Positions 1 through 7,738 of a DNA stretch of 10,301 bases are shown piece by piece. The notes under the pieces are model-generated. The model ran no database searches and had not been told where the DNA came from. It saw nothing but the letters and a program-made list of their open reading frames with translations. Origin of the DNA: Balneolales bacterium. GTDB taxonomy: Bacteria; Bacteroidota; Rhodothermia; Balneolales; Natronogracilivirgulaceae. The DNA is taken from contig SKIC01000052.1 in assembly GCA_007116685.1 (NCBI GenBank), forward strand, positions 1 through 10,301, read 5' to 3'. The position numbers and the translations under genes are program-made. Positions within the stretch are counted from its first letter, which is position 1. The number at the start of each line of letters is the position of its first letter.

Positions 1-35
1 CGACCCATACTTTGTCCGGAGGATTTTTTAAGCAT
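1..35 (-). CDS. 5' end of next gene, probably FtsQ/DivIB
   Basis: The minus strand has TAATATG at the end of murC, and the ATG at 35 opens a frame reading MLKKSSGQSMG that runs off the window. Only eleven codons are visible, so the protein cannot be identified from its own sequence. The lysine-rich start would suit the short cytoplasmic tail of FtsQ, which follows murC in many dcw clusters lacking ddl. A strong Shine-Dalgarno sequence supports translation from this ATG rather than the second in-frame ATG at position 8. Confidence 0.6.
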   Translation of the reverse strand, partial: MLKKSSGQSMG

Positions 36-36
36 A

Positions 37-1467
37 TTAGCTGAGTACCTCCTTTCCGTACCTGGCTTCAACTTTAGAAGCAAATTCTTCGCCAAATCTG
101 TAAATATCACCGGCACCCATCGTTATTACGATATCGCCCGGCTGACACAGTTTTTCCAACTCTGTGGGTAAATCATTTTTATCACGCACGTAGTGCACAT
201 TTTTGTGACCGTAGGATTTTGCTGTTTCAGCAATCAATTCACCGGTAATGCCCTCAATAGGTTTTTCACGTGATGGATAAATATCAGTTACCACAAGAAC
301 ATCGCTGTCGAAAAATGACAAACCGAATTCTTTGTATAATTCCTGAGTTCTGGAATAAAGGTGTGGTTGAAAAACGGCTACTATTCTGCGCTTCGGCCAT
401 CCTTTTCGGGTAGCGCTTAGTGTTGCCTGAGCTTCCGTGGGATGATGAGCATAATCATCAATGATGAGGTAATCTTTGTTTTCGTACTTCTTTTGGAAGC
501 GACGGAAAACACCGGAGTAACTATCCAGGCCTTTTTTAATCTGCTCAAACGGAATCCCTAATTCCAGACCAACTCCTACTGCAGCCATGGCATTTCGGAT
601 GTTGTGTTCGCCCGGAGTTTTCATGCTGATTCTACCCAACTCCTTATCTTTATACAGTACAGTAAAGGAACTGTTGAATGCCCCATTACTGATGTCGACT
701 GGACGTATTTGCGCTTGAGGAGTAAATCCGTAGGAGACAATTTTACTCTTGAGCTGTGGCATGATACTACGCACATTAGGATCGTCAAGACATAATACTA
801 CCGAGCCATAAAAAGGCACTTTATTGGCAAAGTTGATGAAAGCTTCTTTCAAATCATCGAGGTCTTTGTAGATATCAACATGCTCCAAATCGATATTGGT
901 AATTACAGCCAAAGACGGTGACAATTTTAAAAATGTGCGGTCAAACTCATCCGCTTCCACAATGATAATATCGCCTGAGCCTACAACGGCGTTGGTTTTG
1001 TCAAAACTGTGTACCCGACCTCCAACAATTATGGTTGGGTCAAAAGAGCCCTGTTGAACCACCAGCCCGGTCATGGTTGTCGTAGTCGTTTTTCCATGTG
1101 TTCCGGCTATGCCAATGCCAAATTTCATACGCATCAATTCCGCAAGCATTTCTGCGCGCTTGATGGTAGGAATACCTTTTTCTTTGGCCGCTATAGTTTC
1201 AACGTTTTCATTTTCATTTACGGCAGAGGTATAAACCACAACATCAGCACCTTCGATATTATCGGCGTGATGCCCCAGAAATACATTGGCGCCAAGAGAA
1301 GAAAGCCGGTCGGTCGTTTCACCTAAGGAACCATCAGAACCGGACACTTTATATCCGCGAAGTAGTAAGATTTCTGCCATTCCGCTCATTCCAATACCAC
1401 CAATACCCACCATGTGGATATGCCTGGTTTTTCCAAATACCGGTTGTGTCTGTACTTTTCCGTTCAT
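37..1467 (-). CDS. murC: MurC, UDP-MurNAc:L-alanine ligase
   Basis: MurC is the first amino-acid-adding Mur ligase, joining L-alanine to UDP-MurNAc in the cytoplasm with ATP. The 476-residue protein starts with a Rossmann-type loop GIGGIGMSGMAEIL (21-34). It has the P-loop AGTHGKTTTT (121-130); the His in this motif is typical of MurC. The central domain contains EADEFDRTF and TNIDLEHVD, and the C-terminal domain contains DDYAHHPTEA and FQPHLYSRT, all MurC signatures. The ATG at 1467 overlaps the murG stop by four bases, and GAGGT at 1474-1478 lies six bases upstream. The TAA stop is followed after one base by the next ATG. No ddl gene is fused to the C-terminus or lies directly after it, unlike the E. 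coli order. Confidence 0.97.
   Translation of the reverse strand: MNGKVQTQPVFGKTRHIHMVGIGGIGMSGMAEILLLRGYKVSGSDGSLGETTDRLSSLGANVFLGHHADNIEGADVVVYTSAVNENENVETIAAKEKGIPTIKRAEMLAELMRMKFGIGIAGTHGKTTTTTMTGLVVQQGSFDPTIIVGGRVHSFDKTNAVVGSGDIIIVEADEFDRTFLKLSPSLAVITNIDLEHVDIYKDLDDLKEAFINFANKVPFYGSVVLCLDDPNVRSIMPQLKSKIVSYGFTPQAQIRPVDISNGAFNSSFTVLYKDKELGRISMKTPGEHNIRNAMAAVGVGLELGIPFEQIKKGLDSYSGVFRRFQKKYENKDYLIIDDYAHHPTEAQATLSATRKGWPKRRIVAVFQPHLYSRTQELYKEFGLSFFDSDVLVVTDIYPSREKPIEGITGELIAETAKSYGHKNVHYVRDKNDLPTELEKLCQPGDIVITMGAGDIYRFGEEFASKVEARYGKEVLS
47..55 (-). promoter_or_regulatory. Strong Shine-Dalgarno for the gene after murC
   Basis: AAAGGAGGT, a near-perfect anti-16S complement, lies within the final codons of murC and twelve bases before the ATG at 35. 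It shows that a gene starts at the window edge and selects this start. Confidence 0.75.
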
Positions 1468-2597
1468 ACAGCTACCTCACTTTCCACTTTTTTCAAGCCC
1501 ATAGAGGCTAAAATTTCTTCGGCAATATGTCCGGCTGCCTCAGGCTGTGCCAATGAATCTGCCGATTTTGCCATCATTTCAAGTTTGTCATCATCATTGA
1601 TGGTTTCTGCCACTACCTGATATAAATCTCTAGATGCAAATTTGTCTTCAACCAAAACGGCGGCGCCAGCTTTTACCATAGATGCCGCATTTTTACGCTG
1701 ATGATCTCCGGCAACATTTGGAGACGGAATCATAATGGTCGGTTTACCAAGCAACATAAGTTCCGCACATGAAATAGCACCGGCTCTACTAATTGCTAAA
1801 TCTGAAGCTCCATAAGCATAATCCATCCGCTCGATAAATGCTTCCAAGCGCAGGTTTTTGTACGCTTTCACATCGATCTCTTGGATCATTTCATTGTAAT
1901 AATTTGGCCCACACTGCCAGATAATCTGCAAGCCAAGCTCATTATGTAGCTTTTCAATATTTGCAATCATAGCATCATTAATGGATTTAGCACCTCCACT
2001 GCCACCAATTATTAACAGAGTTTTCTTTTCCCTATCGAATTGGAAGTATTTTGCTGATGATTTACGGTCAGCCTGTCCAAGTGCATGGCGAGTTGGATTC
2101 CCCAGGTTTTTCACCCTGTCTTTTGGGAAATATTCAGCTGCATCATCAAAAGCAGTAAATATTTTTACGGCTTTTGAAGCCAGTCTTCTGTTTGTCAGAC
2201 CAGGAAAACTATTTTGCTCCTGAATGAATAGAGGAATACCCATTTTACCAGCCACCCAACTAACTGGCCCGGCTGCAAATCCACCACAAGAGATTACTGC
2301 ATCAGGTTTTTCTTTTTTGATTAAGCGGAAACTCTGCCAAATAGAAACAAGAAGCCTAAGTGGGAATATCAGATTTTTAAGTGTCAGCCGACGATGAATA
2401 CCCGAAATCCAGATGCTTTTGATTGGATATCCGGCATCAGGAACTGCTGTCCATTCCATGCGGGTACGAGTACCAACAAAGGTAATTTTAGTATCAGGGT
2501 TTAAACCAACGAGGGCATCAGCAATGGCAATAGCCGGATAAACGTGACCACCTGTTCCACCGGCAGCAATTATGATATGAGGCTTTCTAGAACTCAT
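1464..2597 (-). CDS. murG: MurG, lipid I to lipid II GlcNAc transferase
   Basis: MurG is a membrane-associated GT-B glycosyltransferase (family GT28) that transfers GlcNAc from UDP-GlcNAc to lipid I on the cytoplasmic face. The 377-residue protein has the N-terminal glycine-rich loop GGTGGHVYPA (13-22) with H18, and EQNSFPG (127-133) with the conserved Asn. The second glycine-rich loop GGSGGAKSIN (198-207) opens the C-terminal domain. The donor-binding region is SRAGAISCAEL (270-280), then GKPTIMIPSP and DHQRKNA (298-304). All key residues appear present and the length is normal. The ATG at 2597 overlaps the ftsW stop (ATGA), with GGAGG at 2606-2610, eight bases upstream. The TGA stop in turn overlaps the murC ATG. 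Confidence 0.97.
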   Translation of the reverse strand: MSSRKPHIIIAAGGTGGHVYPAIAIADALVGLNPDTKITFVGTRTRMEWTAVPDAGYPIKSIWISGIHRRLTLKNLIFPLRLLVSIWQSFRLIKKEKPDAVISCGGFAAGPVSWVAGKMGIPLFIQEQNSFPGLTNRRLASKAVKIFTAFDDAAEYFPKDRVKNLGNPTRHALGQADRKSSAKYFQFDREKKTLLIIGGSGGAKSINDAMIANIEKLHNELGLQIIWQCGPNYYNEMIQEIDVKAYKNLRLEAFIERMDYAYGASDLAISRAGAISCAELMLLGKPTIMIPSPNVAGDHQRKNAASMVKAGAAVLVEDKFASRDLYQVVAETINDDDKLEMMAKSADSLAQPEAAGHIAEEILASMGLKKVESEVAV

Positions 2598-3769
2598 TCC
2601 ACACCCCTCCGCTGTTTTGAAATATTCAATATGATACCAATCATGATTCCGCTAAATAACATGCTGGTACCACCATAGCTGATGAAAGGCATGGGTAAAC
2701 CTGTAACTGGAAATAATCCTGTAGCTACTGCGGCATTTACATACGCATACATCGTAACGGTTAAAGTACAAGCCACCGCCAGCAACATCCCCTCTTCGTC
2801 TATGGCTCGCTTGGCAACATAGATTAAACCACGGAATAAGATTAGCGTGTAAATGAACAACAAGAAACCAGCACCAAGCAGCCCATATTCTTCTGTGATA
2901 ATCGCAAAAATGAAATCGTTGTAAGGCGCCGGCAGAAAATCTCTTTGTGTACTTTTTCCGATTCCTACCCCAAAAAGTCCGCCCTGTGCTACTGCTATGT
3001 GTGCTTGTTGCGCCTGATAGCCGGCTGCCAGAACAAATTCATCGCTCTTAATATGAAGTACTTGATCAATATAATTCGTCACTCGACTCTGGCGCTCAGC
3101 AGTTTGCATAATCAAAGCCGTTCCGCCAATGGCACCAATCAAAAGTACTGCCAAAATATGGGCTGTACTCACTCTGCCTACGAACATAACTGTAAGGCAA
3201 AGGCCAAAAAGCAGCGCTGCCGAACTAAAATCCTCTATACCAATTAAAGCGCAGGTAATTGTTATCCAAACCAGCATAGGGATAAAGGATTTTTTAAAAT
3301 CTTTCACATACTCTCTTTTTCTCACAATCATCACTACGATGTGAATCAATAAAGCCACAATCGCAAAAGAAGAGGGCTGAAATGAAAATCCACCAACGCT
3401 AAGTGAGCGCCTGGCACCCCAGACTTCCTGTCCATATAAAGTGGTAACTAACAGGAATATCCAACTCAGTAAAACCGCATATTTGCTGAAGCGTGCCAGA
3501 ATGTGATAATCAATTTTGGAGAAAATAATCATCACCATAAAGGCAATTCCCAATTTTACGATATGCCCCCCAACCAGATTACTGGCGGTTGTAAATCGGG
3601 TTTCAGCGAAAAATGCGATTGAGGAAAACACCGCTAACAAGCCAAACATCATAAGCATAATTACCGCAGCTAAGATCCAGCGATCTGAGCCATATTTCGG
3701 TATATCTCGCTCATCCTGAAGAATCAGGTTTGATGCGTTTTGTTGTAAATGCTTTCCGGATAATATCAT
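2594..3769 (-). CDS. ftsW: FtsW, SEDS-family septal peptidoglycan glycosyltransferase
   Basis: FtsW is a polytopic membrane enzyme that polymerises lipid II at the septum with FtsI. This 391-residue protein has a polar N-terminus of about 30 residues and then about ten hydrophobic segments. SEDS hallmarks include NDFIFAIITEE (284-294), whose aspartate D285 corresponds to the catalytic Asp of the family, and the C-terminal PFISYGGTSM (361-370). FtsW rather than RodA is chosen because of its place between murD and murG. One deviation is the extracytoplasmic segment at about 117-136. It reads GARRSLSVGGFSFQPSSFA, where many SEDS proteins have QPSE or QPAE followed by a lysine a few residues on. 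The ATG at 3769 lacks a clear Shine-Dalgarno sequence and is probably coupled to murD. The stop TGA overlaps the murG ATG by four bases. Confidence 0.95.
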   Translation of the reverse strand: MILSGKHLQQNASNLILQDERDIPKYGSDRWILAAVIMLMMFGLLAVFSSIAFFAETRFTTASNLVGGHIVKLGIAFMVMIIFSKIDYHILARFSKYAVLLSWIFLLVTTLYGQEVWGARRSLSVGGFSFQPSSFAIVALLIHIVVMIVRKREYVKDFKKSFIPMLVWITITCALIGIEDFSSAALLFGLCLTVMFVGRVSTAHILAVLLIGAIGGTALIMQTAERQSRVTNYIDQVLHIKSDEFVLAAGYQAQQAHIAVAQGGLFGVGIGKSTQRDFLPAPYNDFIFAIITEEYGLLGAGFLLFIYTLILFRGLIYVAKRAIDEEGMLLAVACTLTVTMYAYVNAAVATGLFPVTGLPMPFISYGGTSMLFSGIMIGIILNISKQRRGVE

Positions 3770-3773
3770 GCGT

Positions 3774-5138
3774 TTAACCGACTAATTTGTTTACGGCATA
3801 CTTAAATACATCGCCACGATGTTCGTAACTTTCGAACATATCGAAACTGGCACAGGCTGGGCTTAGTAAAACTACTTCGCCTCTTTTTGCCCATTTATGA
3901 GCGCAATCAACGGCCTGACCCATACTTTGAACAGTCACAAAATTGGGTACTTCGTCGCGTAATTGTTTTTCAATAGCTGCTTTTCCTTCTCCAATGGCTA
4001 TCAGAGTGTGCACTTTTTCACGTAACTCGGGAATTAAATCGCTGTAATCATTGCCCTTGTCTCTACCACCCATTATTAAAACTAATGGTCCGGAAAAGCT
4101 TTGTAGCGCATACCAAACCGCATTTACGTTGGTCGCTTTGCTGTCGTTATACCATTGTACACCATTCAAAGTGCGGACATGCTCCAGGCGATGCGCCACA
4201 CCTTCAAAAGTCATGAGGCTTTCTCTGATTGTTTCGTTTTTAATTTCTGCAACACGAGCTGCTAAGGCAGTAGCCATACCATTTTTCAAATTATGACGTC
4301 CCGGCAGACCCATTTCATGAACATACATCAGAAATTCCTCCTTTTGATTCAATTTGAAATAAATTTTCCCTTCACGAACAAAAACACCTTCATCAACTTC
4401 TTTGCTATCGGAAAAGGATAAATAGCGTACAGGCGAATTCGATTTTTCAATCTCAATTTTAGTAGCAACTACAGGATCTTCATCCCAATAAATAAATGTG
4501 TCGCCTTCCGTCTGATTTTCTTTGATGCGCAATTTTGAAGCCGTGTATTTAGAGAAATCATTTTGGTAGCGGTTCAAATGATCAGGCGTAATGTTCAGCA
4601 ACATACTCACACTAGGTTTGAATGTATCAATATGATCTAATTGAAAACTGCTTACCTCAAGAATAACATCCGTTTGTGGATTCAGTTTTGAAACATGATC
4701 TGAAAAAGCTGAGCCTATATTACCAGCTAAAATCATATCTCTTTCGGCTTTTTGCCAGGTATAAGCCATCCAACTGGCAGTTGTGGTTTTCCCATTGCTT
4801 CCGGTCACCGCAAAAATGGATTGCTCAGTAAACCATGAGGCGATTTCAATTTCAGAATAAACCGACTTGCCCTGTTGCTGATAAAACTGAATTAAAGGCG
4901 ATTCATCCGGCACACCGGGACTTACCACAGCGTAATCAGCAGTTTTTGATGATTCTGAATGGCCGTTTTCTTCCCAGCGAATTTCATTTTCAGCTAATCT
5001 CTTTTTAGCAGATTCACTTATTTCTCCAGAATCCGTCACGAACACATTCGCACCGCGCTCTTTTAACAGACATGCTGCTGCCAAACCACTTCGGGCTGCT
5101 CCAATTACGACGATATGGTCACCTTTCACAACTCTCAT
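3774..5138 (-). CDS. murD: MurD, UDP-MurNAc-L-alanine:D-glutamate ligase
   Basis: MurD is a cytoplasmic Mur ligase that adds D-glutamate to UDP-MurNAc-L-Ala using ATP. The 454-residue length is typical. The N-terminal Rossmann-like domain begins VVIGAARSGLAAACLL (10-25). The SPGVP segment (73-77) and the P-loop TGSNGKTTT (112-120) follow. Further on are the TPDHLNRY segment, AHRLEHV, the NDSKATN motif that opens the C-terminal domain, and GGRDKG, all typical of MurD rather than MurC, E or F. The ATG overlaps the mraY TGA by four bases (ATGA). No good Shine-Dalgarno sequence is seen, so translation is probably coupled to mraY. If ribosomes stop at the TGA inside mraY, murD expression could fall by polarity; this is inference. 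It ends in TAA four bases before ftsW. Confidence 0.97.
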   Translation of the reverse strand: MRVVKGDHIVVIGAARSGLAAACLLKERGANVFVTDSGEISESAKKRLAENEIRWEENGHSESSKTADYAVVSPGVPDESPLIQFYQQQGKSVYSEIEIASWFTEQSIFAVTGSNGKTTTASWMAYTWQKAERDMILAGNIGSAFSDHVSKLNPQTDVILEVSSFQLDHIDTFKPSVSMLLNITPDHLNRYQNDFSKYTASKLRIKENQTEGDTFIYWDEDPVVATKIEIEKSNSPVRYLSFSDSKEVDEGVFVREGKIYFKLNQKEEFLMYVHEMGLPGRHNLKNGMATALAARVAEIKNETIRESLMTFEGVAHRLEHVRTLNGVQWYNDSKATNVNAVWYALQSFSGPLVLIMGGRDKGNDYSDLIPELREKVHTLIAIGEGKAAIEKQLRDEVPNFVTVQSMGQAVDCAHKWAKRGEVVLLSPACASFDMFESYEHRGDVFKYAVNKLVG

Positions 5139-6271
5139 CTGATTTTCAAGGTTATGATGGTGAATACGGCAAGCAGAATCGCAACAATCCAGAATCGTAC
5201 AACGATTTTGGGTTCGGTCCAGCCTTTCTTTTCAAAGTGGTGATGCAAAGGTGCCATTTTAAAGAATCGGCGGCCCTCACCATATCTTTTTTTCGTGTAT
5301 TTGAAATACGAGGTCTGAACAATTACAGAGAGAGCTTCAACAAAGAAAATGCCGCATAGAATCGGTAGTAGAAGTTCTTTGTGAAGCATCAAAGCAACAG
5401 CACCAATAGCGCCGCCTAGCATGAGGGAACCGGTATCCCCCATAAAAACTTCAGCGGGATAGGTGTTATACCATAAAAATCCGAAACAACCACCAACTAG
5501 CGCTGCCGCAAATACAGTTAATTCCCCAGCGCCCGGTAAATACATAATGTCCAGGAAGTTTGAAAAGTCAACTCTTCCAGACACATAGGCCAAAATTCCG
5601 AGTGCTAATCCGGCAATTGCTGAAGTTCCACTTGCCAAACCATCCAATCCATCCGTCAGATTAACAGAATTGCTTACCGCTGTGATGATAAAAATACACA
5701 CAGGGATATAAATCACCCATCCGAGTGATTCGCCCAGAAAAGCATAATCCATGTGGATATTTTTGAAAAACGGAACGGTACTTTTGGTATTAAACTCTGA
5801 AAATTCCGGTCAGAAATACAAAAATGCACCAAGTACACCACCTACAAAAACTTGTCCTGCAATTTTAAATCTGCCCAACAGCCCTTGTTTGTCTTTTTTG
5901 ATGATTTTGATGTAATCGTCAACAAAACCAACTATTCCAAGAGAAATAGTGACGAATAAAATCAGCCAGGTGTAAATATTATCCAATGGCATCCAAAGCA
6001 ATGTTGGAATCACAATGGAAATCATAATAATCAGTCCACCCATGCTTGGGGTACCGGCTTTGTGTAAATGATTATCCAGACCGATATCATCCCGAATGGT
6101 TTCTTTCAACTGCATTTTTTGTAGCCATCTTATAATTCGTCGCCCGAAAAAGATGGAAATAATTAAGGCAGTAAATGCAGCAGCTGCGCTTCGAACGGTA
6201 ATAAATCCAAAAAGCCCAAATCCGGCTGGGTTATATGTTTCTTGAATCCATTCCAGTAACCAGTATAGCAT
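5135..6271 (-). CDS. mraY: MraY, phospho-MurNAc-pentapeptide translocase, interrupted by an in-frame TGA
   Basis: MraY transfers phospho-MurNAc-pentapeptide to undecaprenyl phosphate at the inner membrane, making lipid I. Read as one frame of 378 codons it is a full-length polytopic protein with the family motifs: KAGTPSMGG (71-79), VDDYIK (117-122), NLTDGLDGLA (204-213), MGDTGS (277-282) and PLHHHFE (341-347). The frame is split by TGA at 5810-5812 (codon 154), just after a membrane segment ending LGAFLYF. The open parts are 5813-6271 and 5135-5809. Reading continues in the same frame after the TGA with PEFSEFNTKSTVPFFKN, a MraY-like loop, so there is no frameshift and no second lesion. Termination at the TGA would remove D207, D210, D279 and the histidine motif. 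The first ATG after it, at 5752, has no Shine-Dalgarno sequence and falls inside the conserved frame. The 5' start has a strong GGAGG at 6279-6283. Confidence 0.93.
5810..5812 (-). other. In-frame TGA stop within mraY
   Basis: Codon 154 of mraY reads TGA, preceded by TTC and followed by C. One-base neighbours include TCA (Ser), GGA, CGA, AGA, TTA and TGG. A serine here would give YFSPEF, resembling the YFSP segment I recall from Bacteroidota MraY proteins; that is from memory. UGA followed by C is known in E. coli as a relatively leaky termination context. A miscalled base, a genuine mutation and readthrough cannot be separated from the sequence alone. Confidence 0.9.
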
Positions 6272-7737
6272 CAGACAACCTCCTCTGCATTACTGGAAAA
6301 TTCTGCTAAAGCTTTGCGGGCAATGAGTCTGTCGTCCATATCGTGACGGACCCCATTGATTTCCTGATAAGTCTCATGTCCCTTACCGGCAATGAGGATA
6401 ATAGTATCAGAATCAGCATTTTTTATACTGTAGGATATGGCTTCCTCACGATCAGAAATTCTGTGAACCTTATCCAAACTTGGGAATCCCTCAAAAATAT
6501 CATCAATTATTGCTTCAGGATTTTCTGTCCTTGGATTATCAGAGGTTACAAGTACAAAATCGGCAAATTGATGAGCGATTTTGGCCATAGCCGGTCGTTT
6601 GGTCTTATCTCTGTCGCCACCACATCCGAAAACCACGTGAACTTTTTGATTTGTTTTGGCAACTTCCTGAAGCGTCTCAAGCACATTTTTGAGAGCATCG
6701 GGCGTATGAGCATAATCCACAAAAACTTCAGGTACTTTGGGATTAGAAACCGAAACCCGTTCCATTCTGCCCTCTGCCCCTTTTACTTCAGAAAGTGCGG
6801 CAGCAGCGTTATTTTTTGAAACACCTAAAGCGCAGGCCGCTAAATACGCTAATCCAAGATTGTAAGCATTAAATCTACCAATCAATGATGATTGGATTAC
6901 TGTGCCATCAATATCTATTACCAAGCCTTCGCTGGTATTACTTAGAATTTGTGAACTGCCATCCGTAAAACTGAGCCGCCATATTTCTGCTTTACAATCC
7001 GCAACCATAGTCTCGGCATATTCATCATCGGCATTGATAATGGCTATGCTATCTTCTGACAAACCATCAAAAAGTTTCTTTTTGGCTGCGGCATACGCAT
7101 CCATGGAAAAATGGTAATCCAGATGATCATGACTGAGATTAGTAAACACAGCAGTTTTGAAGGATATACCATCATTTCTACCCTGCTCTAATGCATGAGA
7201 GGAAACTTCCATAAATACCGAATCGGTTTCCACTTTTACCATTCTGCTCATAATACGTGCCAATTCAGTGGCATCGGGAGTAGTTAAGCGACTGGCGTAG
7301 GTTTTATTTCCGTAGCAAATGGCATTCGTTCCGAGTAATCCGGGACGATAATTCAACAAAGCAAATACCTGGTATAATAAAGAAGTGACGGTTGTTTTAC
7401 CGTTTGTACCAGTAACTGCATTTAGGATAAGCTTGTCAGCGGGATTGTCGTAATACGTTTGGGCTAATCTCCCGAGCGAATTCCCGGTGCTGGCGATCTC
7501 AATGCCCAATACGCTTGTTGGCACTTCAGGCAAATGCTCTGCAAGAATAGCACCTGCCCGGTTACCGATGGCTGACGTGATAAAGTGATGTCCGTCTTGT
7601 TGCGAACCTTTAACAGCGATGAAAACATCGCCCGGTTGTACTGCGCGAGAATCAAGACGCAAATCACCTAATTCGCCGGTAAAATTACCGCAAACTTTAA
7701 TAGGATTCAATAGTGATATGAGTCTTTTCTGATTCAT
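6271..7737 (-). CDS. murE: MurE, UDP-MurNAc-tripeptide synthetase (meso-diaminopimelate-adding)
   Basis: MurE is a cytoplasmic ATP-dependent ligase adding the third residue to UDP-MurNAc-L-Ala-D-Glu. The 488-residue protein has the three Mur ligase domains. The N-terminal UDP-binding domain includes LDSRAVQPGDVF (28-39). The central domain has the P-loop TGTNGKTT (109-116), the LTTPDATEL segment (151-159), and a lysine in AAAKKKLF (about K219) fitting the carbamylated lysine. The C-terminal domain has DNPR (400-403), the signature of meso-DAP selection, and GKGHE (451-455). I chose the ATG at 7737 over an in-frame ATG at 7788. It lies one base after the ftsI stop, has GGAGG at 7750-7754 upstream, and begins with MNQKRLISLL as the family does; the longer form would add 17 residues overlapping ftsI. 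The TGA stop shares one base with the mraY ATG. Confidence 0.97.
   Translation of the reverse strand: MNQKRLISLLNPIKVCGNFTGELGDLRLDSRAVQPGDVFIAVKGSQQDGHHFITSAIGNRAGAILAEHLPEVPTSVLGIEIASTGNSLGRLAQTYYDNPADKLILNAVTGTNGKTTVTSLLYQVFALLNYRPGLLGTNAICYGNKTYASRLTTPDATELARIMSRMVKVETDSVFMEVSSHALEQGRNDGISFKTAVFTNLSHDHLDYHFSMDAYAAAKKKLFDGLSEDSIAIINADDEYAETMVADCKAEIWRLSFTDGSSQILSNTSEGLVIDIDGTVIQSSLIGRFNAYNLGLAYLAACALGVSKNNAAAALSEVKGAEGRMERVSVSNPKVPEVFVDYAHTPDALKNVLETLQEVAKTNQKVHVVFGCGGDRDKTKRPAMAKIAHQFADFVLVTSDNPRTENPEAIIDDIFEGFPSLDKVHRISDREEAISYSIKNADSDTIILIAGKGHETYQEINGVRHDMDDRLIARKALAEFSSNAEEVV
6279..6283 (-). promoter_or_regulatory. Shine-Dalgarno of mraY
   Basis: GGAGG, within AGAGGAGGTT, sits seven bases before the mraY ATG at 6271 and inside the last codons of murE. 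It fixes the mraY start and suggests strong initiation, coupled to the end of murE by the TGATG junction. Confidence 0.75.
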
Positions 7738-7738
7738 T

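Noticed and set aside
5135..5752. A separate second protein starting at the ATG at 5752, making mraY a natural two-gene split
   Set aside because: No Shine-Dalgarno sequence precedes this ATG, 19 sense codons with MraY-like sequence lie between the TGA and it, and the ATG falls within a conserved continuous stretch. It reads as the second part of one gene.
5810..5812. Organism-wide reassignment of TGA to an amino acid
   Set aside because: TGA is the natural stop of murE, mraY, ftsW and murG, placed exactly at start-stop overlaps, and no other gene in the window contains an internal TGA.
6343..6819. Plus-strand open frame of 158 codons opposite murE
   Set aside because: It lies entirely antisense to a well-conserved gene, has no recognisable domain, and is best explained as a shadow of murE codon usage. 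The other plus-strand frames across the window were rejected for the same reason.
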